Source: Pseudomonadota bacterium
Lineage (GTDB): Bacteria; Pseudomonadota; Alphaproteobacteria; Kiloniellales; JACOMY01
Reading direction: 5' to 3'
Length of the DNA: 64,000 nucleotides
NCBI GenBank assembly: GCA_029781795.1
Contig: JAKOWB010000231.1
Span: 1 to 64,000 of the forward strand
Below are positions 35,764 through 44,506 of the stretch, in pieces. Each line of letters opens with the position of its first letter. Position 1 is the stretch's first letter. Position numbers and translations under genes: made by a program. Under the pieces are notes generated by a model. It did no database searches. It saw only the letters and a list, made by a program, of their open reading frames with translations, and was not told the origin of the DNA.

Positions 35764-36266
35764 GCCCGGAAGGACCAGGCAGGACGCCTGGGGGCCGGCT
35801 CGGCGGCGAGCCGGCGCCGGTCCCCCTCAGAACCGTCGCCAAGCTCGCCGCCAACCGCCGGTGCAGTGGCCGCAAAGGGCCCCCCTCCGTCCAGCGAGCG
35901 AGCGCCTCGACAGGCCCCCGAGGGGGCGCAAGGCACTGTCGCAGCACCGCTTTCCCGATCGAAAGGGCGCCACCTGGAGAGTCTGCGGTCAGCCTACCCC
36001 GGTAAGTGTCCACTTCTCGTCGTTTTCTACCGCTCAAGCGACAGTCGCCGCATCTCTGCATCACTGTGGCAAAAATGCGTGCCCATACAATCCAGCCTGA
36101 TTTGTTCCTGAAAAATCCTGCCGTGAGAACGCGACTCGGCGACTCCCAACATCTGCGGCATCAATCGCGCACAGCCGACTAATTGTGGTGCGATTGTGGC
36201 GGCACCGCAGCGATCCATCCGGTCGTTGATCTTGTTTTGTTCTCTTGATCGCGCTAGCGTCGCGTT
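35764..36266. other. Long intergenic region moaB / radical SAM
   Basis: 503 bases without a supported gene. The left half is GC-rich and holds two perfect hairpins: GCCGGCTCG-GCGG-CGAGCCGGC at 35794-35815 (31 bases past moaB, no T-run) and GCCCCC-GA-GGGGGC at 35914-35927. The right half (about 36010-36260) is clearly richer in A/T (line 36061-36120 is 45 percent GC). It has two GANTC sites (36133-36137, 36141-36145) and a tandem ATTGTGG. A structured small RNA is possible but no known family was recognised. Confidence 0.5.
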
Positions 36267-37367
36267 ATGGTCGACGCACCTTTCAGACAACGGGCGCGCA
36301 AGGGACGCGGTTCCCTGTCGAACGCCAGCGGACGCTTCGAGCCCACGACTCGGGAGGCGGCGGACGACGGCTGGGAGAATCGCGGCCAGAGCAACGCCGA
36401 CGACGAGGCGCTGCCGGTGCTGCGCACCTTCGTCGGCATCGACAAGGCGCGCCAGGTCATCACCCGCAACGACAGCCCGGACCTCAACTTCGACCGCTCG
36501 ATCAATCCCTACCGGGGCTGCGAGCACGGCTGCGTCTACTGCTTCGCCCGGCCGAGCCACGCCTACCTGGGGCTCTCGCCGGGCCTGGACTTCGAAAGCA
36601 GGCTCTTCGCCAAGCCCGACGCCGACCAGCTTCTGAGCGCCGAGCTGGCCAAGCCCGGCTACAAGGTCGCGACCCTGGCGCTCGGCACCAACACCGACCC
36701 CTACCAGCCGGTGGAGCGGCGGCACGAGATCACGCGGAAGATCCTGGCGGTGCTGGCGGAGACGAAGCACCCGGTCTCCATCGTCACCAAGAGCGACCTG
36801 GTGCTGCGCGACCTCGACATCCTGGCGCCCATGGCCAAGCAGGGCCTGGCCACGGTCATGCTCTCGGTCACCACGCTGGACGGCAAGCTGGCACGGATCA
36901 TGGAGCCGCGCGCCACGGCGCCAGCCAAGCGCCTGGCAGCCATCGCCCAGCTCAACGCCGCTGGCGTGCCGGCCGGCGTGCTCTTCGCCCCGGTCATCCC
37001 GGCGATCAACGACCACGAGATGGAGAAGGTGGTGGAGGCCGCGGCGGCGCGCGGCGCCACCCGCGCCGGCTGGGTGCTGCTGCGCCTGCCGCTGGAGATC
37101 AAGCAGCTCTTCGAGGAGTGGCTGGAGGCGCACTTCCCCGACCGCAAGCGCAAGGTGCTGGACCTGATCCGCCAGGCGCGCGGCGGGCGGCTCTACGACA
37201 GCCGCTTCGGCACGCGCCAGACCGGCGAGGGGGTCTATGCCCAGATGATCCAGACCCGCTTCCGCGCGCTGGAACGGCGCCTGCGCCTCGGCCACGACTA
37301 CCGCGCGCTGGAGACCCGCCACTTCACGCCGCCGCCGCCCGATGTGCGGCAGATGAGGCTGTTCTGA
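36267..37367 (+). CDS. PA0069-family radical SAM protein
   Basis: 366-residue radical SAM enzyme of the SplB-like PA0069 group. The cluster motif is RGCEHGCVYCFARPSH (C85, C89, C92; CxxxCxxC). The N-terminus has the group's ARKGRGSLSNASGRFEP block, and RSINPYRGC leads into the motif. LALGTNTDPYQPVER and SIVTKSDLVLRDLDIL are further group features. The reaction is not known; relatives include spore photoproduct lyase. There is no ribosome site before the ATG at 36267, and a CTAGCG 7 bases upstream suggests a leaderless transcript. Confidence 0.92.
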   Translation: MVDAPFRQRARKGRGSLSNASGRFEPTTREAADDGWENRGQSNADDEALPVLRTFVGIDKARQVITRNDSPDLNFDRSINPYRGCEHGCVYCFARPSHAYLGLSPGLDFESRLFAKPDADQLLSAELAKPGYKVATLALGTNTDPYQPVERRHEITRKILAVLAETKHPVSIVTKSDLVLRDLDILAPMAKQGLATVMLSVTTLDGKLARIMEPRATAPAKRLAAIAQLNAAGVPAGVLFAPVIPAINDHEMEKVVEAAAARGATRAGWVLLRLPLEIKQLFEEWLEAHFPDRKRKVLDLIRQARGGRLYDSRFGTRQTGEGVYAQMIQTRFRALERRLRLGHDYRALETRHFTPPPPDVRQMRLF

Positions 37368-37379
37368 GCAGGGCGCACG

Positions 37380-37706
37380 CTACAGCGCCGGACCGTAGTC
37401 CAGGCCGCGCAGCACCCAGCCCTCGGTCGCGCCGGCCAGGGTGCCGTGCTCGGCCGCGGTGCGGCGCTTGATTTCGCTCCACTCGGGATCGGCCCGCAGG
37501 GCCTTCCAGGCGGCTTCGCGCGCCGCGTCGTCCGGCCAGGCCAGCAGGTAGACGAAGCGCGGCTTGCCGTCGATTTCGGTCTCCCAAAGCGCCAACGGGT
37601 TGAAGCCGTGGCGCTGGAACATGCGCAGCGCGTGGTCGCGGAAGCGCGCGTGGAAGGCCTCGCGCGTCTCGGGGAAGATCTCGTAGATGCGCAGCTCGTG
37701 GTGCAT
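37380..37706 (-). CDS. NIPSNAP family protein
   Basis: 108-residue ferredoxin-like barrel protein of the NIPSNAP group: HELRIYEIFPETREAFHARF at the N-terminus and FNPLALWETEIDGKPRFVYLLAWPD in the middle. Family members are small dimers of unclear role. The ATG at 37706 begins the first strand; an upstream frame to 37757 lies in the intergenic repeat and is not used. It is convergent with the radical SAM gene, 12 bases apart. Confidence 0.87.
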   Translation of the reverse strand: MHHELRIYEIFPETREAFHARFRDHALRMFQRHGFNPLALWETEIDGKPRFVYLLAWPDDAAREAAWKALRADPEWSEIKRRTAAEHGTLAGATEGWVLRGLDYGPAL

Positions 37707-37741
37707 GGGGCCTCTCCTGGACGTCTGGCGCAGCAGAATAG

Positions 37742-37864
37742 CCCTCTCCCCGCGCACGGGGAGAGGGTTGGGTGACGGGCCCTTGCGAGCGCCCCGAAAG
37801 GCTGGGGCAAGAGCTGTGTCGACAGCTCCTCGCGCCGACCCTTTCCTCGTTTCCAGGGAGAGGG
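37742..37864. repeat. Intergenic inverted-repeat element, family B copy 1
   Basis: About 123 bp. It opens with a perfect hairpin CCCTCTCCCCG-CGCA-CGGGGAGAGGG (37742-37767) followed by TTGGGTGACGGGC, and closes with a worn matching arm (GACCCTTTCC ... GGGAGAGGG). An inner hairpin GAGCTGT/ACAGCTC is at 37811-37828. The same unit occurs in better condition at 61827-61959. Confidence 0.7.
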
Positions 37865-37884
37865 AGGACTGCCGTCGCTGTGTC

Positions 37885-38388
37885 CTAGTCGGCGAGGCGC
37901 AGTTCGGGCCAGGTGGCGAACCAGGGCTTGGCCGCCAGCCGCGCCTGGAACTCGGCCCGGCGCTCGCGGCCGCGCGGCGTCGGGCGCAGGGTCAGCGAGA
38001 AGAGGTCCTCGAGCCCGAACGGGGCGGCGAGGCTGAGGCTGTCGTCGGCCTCCAGCCGCACGCCGACCGCGGTCGGCGTCTCCAGCCAGAAGCACATGGA
38101 CTCCAGCGAGGAAGCGTAGGGCCGATCGCCCTTGCCCAGATGCATGCGGGCCTGGTTGCGCACCTGCCAGGGCGGCCCCAGGGCCGCGTCCAGGGCCGCG
38201 TCGCGCTCCCGGGTCGCCGCGGCGGGGTCGCAATAGATCAGGTCGAGATCGACGCCGGCGCGGCTGCTGGCGCGGCCGGTCAGGTGGTCCCACACCAGCG
38301 CGCGAATCCAGCCGGCCGCCAGGTACCAGTCGGGCAGCGCCAGCGCCCGGGCACGCCGCAGCGCCGCCAGGGTGGGCGGATCGCTCAT
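37885..38388 (-). CDS. Nucleotidyltransferase family protein (DUF925-like)
   Basis: 167 residues. It has a nucleotidyltransferase-like core: LAAGWIRALVWDHLTG, then VDLDLIYCDP, where the two aspartates match the metal-binding pair of the fold, and the C-terminal FGLEDLFSLTLRPTPRGR. The group is uncharacterised. The ATG at 38388 is chosen because GAGG lies 9 bases upstream; a TTG ten codons earlier (38418) has a poorer site. It is divergent from rnhB. Confidence 0.85.
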   Translation of the reverse strand: MSDPPTLAALRRARALALPDWYLAAGWIRALVWDHLTGRASSRAGVDLDLIYCDPAAATRERDAALDAALGPPWQVRNQARMHLGKGDRPYASSLESMCFWLETPTAVGVRLEADDSLSLAAPFGLEDLFSLTLRPTPRGRERRAEFQARLAAKPWFATWPELRLAD

Positions 38389-38460
38389 CACCAGTTTCCT
38401 CAGGCTCTGCTCGAACAAGCGACTTCCCGGCAGGTGTCGGCGCCGCCTAGCCTAGAGCCC

Positions 38461-39082
38461 ATGCCGGACTTCGCCCACGAGAAGCGCCTGGGACTCGCCG
38501 AAGGCCGGCTGGTCGTCGGCATCGACGAGGCGGGCCGCGGCCCCTGGGCCGGCCCGGTGGTCGCCGGCGCCGCGCTGCTGCCGGCCAGGGGGCTGGGACG
38601 CAGCCTGCGCCGGGACCTGGACGATTCGAAGAAGCTGGATGCGGCGACCCGCGAGCGGCTCTACGACGCGCTGCTGGGCGAGGCCCGGGTCGCCATCGGC
38701 GTCGCCACGGTGCGCGAGATCGACAGCCTCAACATCCTGCAGGCGACGCTGCTGGCCATGCAGCGGGCCTATGCCGCCCTCGGCATCGCGGCCGAGGCGG
38801 CACTGGTGGACGGCAACCGGGCACCGGCCCTGCCCTGCCGCGCCGTCACCCTGATCGAGGGCGATTCGCTCTCGCTCTCCATCGCCGCCGCCTCGATCGT
38901 GGCAAAAGTGTCACGCGACCGCATGATGTGCGATCTGGCCCGGCGTCATCCCGGCTACGGCTGGGAGCGCAACAAGGGCTATGGAACGGGTGAGCACGCG
39001 GCCGCCCTACAACATCTTGGGGTCACCGCGGAACATAGGGAGTCCTTCGCACCGGTCCGCCGCGCCCTCGGTCTAACTGATT

Positions 39083-39084
<2 letters not shown>
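38461..39084 (+). CDS. rnhB: Ribonuclease HII
   Basis: 207-residue enzyme that nicks RNA-DNA hybrids and removes single ribonucleotides. The active site is intact: VVGIDEAGRGPWAGPVVAGA (D and E), the DDSKKLDAATRE block, VDGNRAP and IEGDSLSLSIAAASIVAKVSRD. There is no ribosome site; CTAGCC lies 8 bases before the ATG, so the message may be leaderless. It is followed 72 bases later by ccrM, an order common in alphaproteobacteria. Confidence 0.95.
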
Positions 39085-40227
<1,143 letters not shown>

Positions 40228-40336
40228 CCTGCAGGGGCTGAAGCGCGGGTACTTCACCTGCTGCCTCAAGGCACGCTAGGCTTTGTCCCGAGGGGCGCGG
40301 CGGGCGCCTCGCGAACCGGGGGGTTCACAAAGGACA

Positions 40337-40774
40337 ATGCGCGCGCTCCTGGCAGGCCTCGCGGCCCTCTGCCTGCTGTCCGGCTGCGACGAGGAACCAG
40401 AACAGCCGACGGCGAACGTCACGGTGGCGGACGAGCTCTGCCGCGCGGTCTATGGCACAGTGCTGGCGCCGCCGCGCTGGGCGAGCTGCGACTGCTTCCG
40501 CGACGCCATGATGGCGCTGCCGGACGGCGCGGAGCGGCTGGCCGGCGCGCGCTGGCAGGTGACCGAACTGGGCTATCTCATCCTGGCGGCGGCCGACGGC
40601 AAGCTCGGCGGCGCGGATCTCGAGGCCTTCCTCGGCAAGGCAGGGCTCGCCTCGGCCGCGGCCCTCAAGGACTGGTACCTCGGCTATGTCGCCAGGCTGC
40701 AGATCTCGGACGAGGTGACGCAGACGCTGATCAAGCGGAGCGGCGCCGCGCTCGCCAAGGCCTGCGTCATGTAG
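40337..40774 (+). CDS. Lipoprotein of unknown function
   Basis: 145 residues from an ATG that follows AAAGGA. The leader MRALLAGLAALCLLSGC ends in a lipobox (LLSGC), so Cys17 should be lipidated. The mature part has four more cysteines (LCRAVY, ASCDCF, KACVM) and a helical C-terminal half. No family was recognised. GCTAGG about 60 bases upstream could be a -10 box. It is convergent with the ATP synthase operon. Confidence 0.7.
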   Translation: MRALLAGLAALCLLSGCDEEPEQPTANVTVADELCRAVYGTVLAPPRWASCDCFRDAMMALPDGAERLAGARWQVTELGYLILAAADGKLGGADLEAFLGKAGLASAAALKDWYLGYVARLQISDEVTQTLIKRSGAALAKACVM

Positions 40775-40786
40775 CCGGAAACACGA

Positions 40787-40815
40787 CGGGCGGCCCCTTC
40801 ATCAGGAGCCGCCCG
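40787..40815. terminator. Hairpin between lipoprotein gene and atpF
   Basis: Perfect 8-bp arms CGGGCGGC and GCCGCCCG around a 13-base loop lie in the convergent gap, 13 bases past one stop codon and 56 bases past the other. There is no strong T-run on either side, so it is a plausible but weak bidirectional terminator. Confidence 0.4.
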
Positions 40816-40870
40816 GCGCTTCCTCCCAGACGGTCTTCTTGCCTCTTAAGGGCGGACCGTTCAGGTCAAT

Positions 40871-41359
40871 TCAGTTGAGCTTCCTCGCCACCTCGGCCAG
40901 GCCCTGATCGACCAGCGCGTTGGCGCGCTCGGCGTCGAGGTTCTGCGCCAGCAGCTTGGCTGTGGCGGCGATGGCGACGTCGACTGCCTGGTTGCGCACC
41001 GCGGCCAGGGCCGCGGCCTCGGCCTGGGCAATCTTGTCCATCGCCAGCTGCTCGCGGCGCTTCAGCGCGACCTCGAGGTCCTTGGCCGCCTGCTCGGCGA
41101 TGCGCTTGGCCTCGGCATGGGCATGCTCGAGGATGTGCTCGGCCTCGCCCAGCGCCTCGCGCTGCTTCTTCTTGTAGTCGGCCAGCATCTTCTCGGCCTG
41201 GTCGCGCAGCGCCTCGGCCTCCTCGATGGCGGCCCGGATGCGGGCGCCGCGCTTGTCCAGCGCGGCCAGCATCGGCTTCAGCCCCTTCCAGAAGAAGGCG
41301 GCCAGGACGATCAGCAGCGCCAGGCCGGTCCAGGTATAGCTGTCCTTGAGCAGTTCCAT
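40871..41359 (-). CDS. atpF: ATP synthase F0 subunit b
   Basis: 162-residue peripheral-stalk subunit. One N-terminal membrane helix (YTWTGLALLIVLAAFFWKG) is followed by a long charged coiled coil rich in Ala, Glu, Lys and Arg. It ends with the family's LDAERANALVDQGLAEVARKL. It is the last gene of the F0 operon and overlaps the b' gene by one base (TGATG). The F1 genes are not here, which is normal for alphaproteobacteria. Confidence 0.94.
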   Translation of the reverse strand: MELLKDSYTWTGLALLIVLAAFFWKGLKPMLAALDKRGARIRAAIEEAEALRDQAEKMLADYKKKQREALGEAEHILEHAHAEAKRIAEQAAKDLEVALKRREQLAMDKIAQAEAAALAAVRNQAVDVAIAATAKLLAQNLDAERANALVDQGLAEVARKLN

Positions 41360-41850
41360 CAGCCCTGCTCCCCCATGCTGCCGGCGACCGCCTGCTCGAT
41401 CGCATCGGCCGCCGGGGCGGCGCCCAGCAGCTTGGCGGTGGCAAGGCCGGCGGCCTCGGTCGCGATGGATTTCAGGTTGGCGCGCGCGGTGGCCTCGGCC
41501 TGGGCGATTCGGGCCTCGGCCGCCTCGGTCTTCTTCGCCAGCTCGGCGGAGAAGGCGGCGATGCGGGCGTTGGCCGTCGCCTGGGCGGCGTCGGAAGCCT
41601 GCTTCATCGCCGCGCCGGCCTTGGCGCGAGCCTCGGCCAGCGCCTTCTCGTACTCGGCCAGGACCTGCTCAGCCTCGCCCTTCATGCGCTCGGCACGGGC
41701 CAGGTCGTCGTCGATCTTGTTCTGCCGCTGCTCCAGCACCCCGCCCAGGCGCGGCAGCACCAGCCGCCAGAGCACCAGGAACATGAGGGCAAAGATCACC
41801 AGCAGCCAGAAGATCTGGCTCGGCGCCGTCGCGAGGTTGAATTGAGGCAT
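41359..41850 (-). CDS. atpG: ATP synthase F0 subunit b'
   Basis: 163-residue second stalk subunit, forming a heterodimer with b in alphaproteobacteria and photosynthetic organisms. The helix is QIFWLLVIFALMFLVLWRLVLPRLGGVLEQRQNKI, then a coiled coil. The ATG at 41850 gives the usual MPQFNLATAPSQIFW start; an upstream GTG (41892) would add 14 unconserved residues. It lies between atpE and atpF on the minus strand. Confidence 0.92.
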   Translation of the reverse strand: MPQFNLATAPSQIFWLLVIFALMFLVLWRLVLPRLGGVLEQRQNKIDDDLARAERMKGEAEQVLAEYEKALAEARAKAGAAMKQASDAAQATANARIAAFSAELAKKTEAAEARIAQAEATARANLKSIATEAAGLATAKLLGAAPAADAIEQAVAGSMGEQG

Positions 41851-41942
41851 GGGCCCGGCCCGTCCTGACAGTCCGTTGCTCTGAAACGCCACGTCTCCGC
41901 CCGGCCGGCCGCCTGGGCGCGGCCGGGACGGTCAGTGGAAGC

Positions 41943-42170
41943 TCAGACCACGAACAGCAGCATGATGGCGACGAGCAGCGAGAAGAGCGCGATGGCTTCC
42001 GTCACGGCGAAGCCGATCCAGATGTTCGCGCCGATCTCGTCCTTGGCCGCCGGGTTGCGGGCGATCGCACCGAAGTAGGACGACCACACGTTGCCCACGC
42101 CGACGCCGGCACCGATCATGCCGAGGGTGGCCAGGCCCGCACCGATCAGCTTCGCAGCTTCCGCTTCCAT
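41943..42170 (-). CDS. atpE: ATP synthase F0 subunit c
   Basis: 75-residue hairpin of two membrane helices that forms the rotor ring. The proton-carrying carboxylate is E58 in GFAVTEAIALFSLLVA, the polar loop is ARNPAAKDEI, and the glycine-rich first helix is GAGLATLGMIGAGVGVG. Length matches other alphaproteobacterial c subunits. It follows atpB by 62 bases. Confidence 0.97.
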   Translation of the reverse strand: MEAEAAKLIGAGLATLGMIGAGVGVGNVWSSYFGAIARNPAAKDEIGANIWIGFAVTEAIALFSLLVAIMLLFVV

Positions 42171-42232
42171 CTCGATAACTCCCTTCCCGAAAACTCTGTT
42201 GAACCCGAAAGACCTCGACCCGACGCGCCGCC

Positions 42233-42985
42233 TCAGTGCATGTGGATGGCGTCGTGCAGGTAGATGCAGGTGAGGATGGTGAAGACGTAGGCCTGCAGGA
42301 TGGCGACCAGCACTTCCAGGGCGGTGATGCCGACCAGGAAGAGCAGCGGGAAGATGCCCGCGGCGCCCAGCAGGATGACGAAACCGGCGATGATCTTCAG
42401 CAGCACGTGACCGACGGTCATGTTGGCGAAGAGACGCACCGAGAGGCTGATCGGCCGCGACAGGTAGCTGATCAGCTCGATCGGGATCAGGATCACCGCG
42501 GTCCAGCCCGGCGCGCCGTGCGGAAAGAAGAACCGCAGGAAGTGCAGGCCGTGGATGGCGAAGCCGATGATCGTCACCGTCACGAAGATGATGATCGCCA
42601 TCGTGAAGGTCACGATGATGTGGCTGGCGAAGGTGAAGGAGTGCGGCAGCAGGCCGAGCAGGTTGCCGAACAGCAGGAACATGAAGAGCGTGAAGATGAA
42701 GGGGAAGAACCTGCGTCCCTGCTGCCCGACGTTGTCGCGCACCATGTTGGCGATGGTCTCGTAGAAGATCTCGGCCACCGACTGCAGGCGGCCCGGCACC
42801 AGCGCGCGCCGGCTGGTGCCGACCAGCAGCAGGGTGCAGACCAGCACCGCGGTGATCAGCATCCAGAGTGCCGAGTTGGAGAAGGAGACGTCGTAGCCGC
42901 CGATCTCCAGCCGCGCGAGCGGACGGATCTCGAACTGCTCCATCGGATGGAAGGGGCTTGCCGCGTGCTCTGCCTCGGTCGCCAA
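42233..42985 (-). CDS. atpB: ATP synthase F0 subunit a
   Basis: About 250 residues if translation begins at the TTG at 42985 (LATEAEHAASPFHPMEQF); a shorter ATG at 42943 (MEQFEIRP) is the alternative. The TTG is preferred because GAGGGAAG is upstream and relatives extend to this point. Conserved features are the essential arginine in LISYLSRPISLSVRLFANMTVGH and the last two helices (VLVAILQAYVFTILTCIYL). It forms the proton half-channels with the c ring. Between atpI and atpE. Confidence 0.93.
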   Translation of the reverse strand: MATEAEHAASPFHPMEQFEIRPLARLEIGGYDVSFSNSALWMLITAVLVCTLLLVGTSRRALVPGRLQSVAEIFYETIANMVRDNVGQQGRRFFPFIFTLFMFLLFGNLLGLLPHSFTFASHIIVTFTMAIIIFVTVTIIGFAIHGLHFLRFFFPHGAPGWTAVILIPIELISYLSRPISLSVRLFANMTVGHVLLKIIAGFVILLGAAGIFPLLFLVGITALEVLVAILQAYVFTILTCIYLHDAIHMH

Positions 42986-43011
42986 GGTGTCGCTTCCCTC
43001 TGTCCCGTCCT

Positions 43012-43356
43012 CTAGGTCCCCGGTCCGGCCCGCTTCGCGTCCCGCTGCCGCCTGCGCTCGGCTTCCAACTGGTTTGCCGTGCGTATGACGTTCCGCAGCG
43101 CCGCCGCCGAACCCACGAAAAAGAACACGATCATCAGCCACGGCTTGCTGCCGAGCCAGTAGTCGAGCAACACGCCCAACCCCGTACCGACGACCAGCGC
43201 CGCCAGGATCTCCACGGCGATGCGGAAACCGGCGCCCATGCCCTGGCTGTTCAGGACCGGACCGCGTGGCGCCCGTCCGCCGTCTCGACGCTGGCGCGCC
43301 TTGGACAGCCGTTCGCCCAGTTCCCGCAGTGATTCCGGCGTCTTGGGATCGTCCAT
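43012..43356 (-). CDS. atpI: ATP synthase accessory protein AtpI/AtpZ-like
   Basis: 114 residues with a charged N-terminus (TPESLRELGERLSKARQRR) and two membrane helices (FRIAVEILAALVVGTGLGVLLDYWLG and PWLMIVFFFVGSAAALRNVI). Proteins of this type head F0 operons and help c-ring assembly or magnesium uptake. It lies 26 bases before the atpB start and is the first gene of the operon. Confidence 0.9.
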   Translation of the reverse strand: MDDPKTPESLRELGERLSKARQRRDGGRAPRGPVLNSQGMGAGFRIAVEILAALVVGTGLGVLLDYWLGSKPWLMIVFFFVGSAAALRNVIRTANQLEAERRRQRDAKRAGPGT

Positions 43357-43541
43357 GACCTCAGCCTAACATTCGCCGGCCAAGCCACGCAGACCCCCTC
43401 GGCCCGGCGTCACCGCCACCCCGAAAGGCGGCGGCACCATATGGACGGCCCCGCACCCTGTCAAGCAAGCGTGACGCAGGGCGCGGGCGCCTGGCTTGCG
43501 GCGCTTTGGCACGGCATTTCCGGGGTCCGGAGTCGGCCCTT

Positions 43542-44453
43542 TCAGCCGGGCGGATGCTCGGCGTGCCAGTGCCGCGCGATGGCCTCGCGCGTCGCCCACC
43601 AGACCCCGGGCTTCGCCGCCGCGTAGTCGAGGAAGCGGGCCAGCGCCCGGGCCCGCCCCGGCCGGCCGGAGAGGCGGCAGTGCAGCCCGATCGACAGCAT
43701 GCGCGGCTGGCCGGCCTCGCCTTCCGCGTAGAGCTGGTCGAAAGAGTCCTTGAGGTAGGTGAAAAACTGGTCGCCGCTGTTGAAGCCCTGGGGCATGGCG
43801 AAGCGGAAGTCGTTGCTGTCCAGCGCGTAGGGCACGATCAGATGGTGCCCGCCGCTCCGCGTCGCCACCCAGTAGGGCAGGTCGTCGGCGTAGGAATCGG
43901 CGCTGTAGAGGAAGCCGCCGGCCTCGATCACCAGGTCCAGGGTCTGCGGCGAGACGCGGCCGGTGTACCAGCCGAGCGGCCGGCTGCCGGTCATCGCGGC
44001 GTGGATCCGCATCGCCTCGGCGATCTGCACCCGCTCCTGCTCAGGCGGCATGTCTTTGTAGTCGATCCACTTCAGGCCGTGGCTGGCGATCTCCCAGCCG
44101 GCCTCCAGCATGGCCGCCACCTGCTCCGGTCCGCGCTTGAGGGCCATGGCGACGCCGAACACGGTCAGCGGCAGCCTGCGTTCGGTGAAGAGGCGCCAGA
44201 GCCGCCAGAAGCCGGCGCGGCTGCCGTACTCGTACATCGATTCCATGTTGGGGCTGCGCATGCCGGGCCAGGAGGCCGCGCCCACGGTCTCGGACAGGAA
44301 GGCCTCGCTGCCGGCGTCGCCGTGCAGGATCGAGTTCTCGCCGCCCTCCTCGTAGTTCAGCACGCATTGCACGGCGATCACCGCGCCGCCGGGCCAGCGC
44401 GGGTCGGGCGCGTGGCGGCCATAGCCGGCAAGGTCGCGGGGATAGTCGCTCAT
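43542..44453 (-). CDS. puuE: Allantoinase PuuE (polysaccharide deacetylase fold)
   Basis: 303-residue cofactor-independent allantoinase of the NodB-like fold, which opens the allantoin ring in purine breakdown. The group signature is strong: RDLAGYGRHAPDPRWPGGA, VLNYEEGGENSILHGD, and MESMYEYGSRAGFWRLWRLF, plus EIASHGLKWIDYKDMPPEQE. AGGAGGG precedes the ATG. Other ureide genes (allantoicase, urate oxidase) are not adjacent. It lies between the ATP synthase operon and smc on the same strand. Confidence 0.93.
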   Translation of the reverse strand: MSDYPRDLAGYGRHAPDPRWPGGAVIAVQCVLNYEEGGENSILHGDAGSEAFLSETVGAASWPGMRSPNMESMYEYGSRAGFWRLWRLFTERRLPLTVFGVAMALKRGPEQVAAMLEAGWEIASHGLKWIDYKDMPPEQERVQIAEAMRIHAAMTGSRPLGWYTGRVSPQTLDLVIEAGGFLYSADSYADDLPYWVATRSGGHHLIVPYALDSNDFRFAMPQGFNSGDQFFTYLKDSFDQLYAEGEAGQPRMLSIGLHCRLSGRPGRARALARFLDYAAAKPGVWWATREAIARHWHAEHPPG

Positions 44454-44506
44454 GGCCAGCCCTCCTGCCTGTCCGGGCGGAGTATAGCCGCGGCGGGCGG
44501 CTGGCC

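Noticed and set aside
35790-36000. Possible 6S RNA, tmRNA or RNase P RNA in the moaB/radical SAM gap
   Set aside because: None of the conserved sequence motifs of these RNAs could be found on either strand; only simple hairpins are present.
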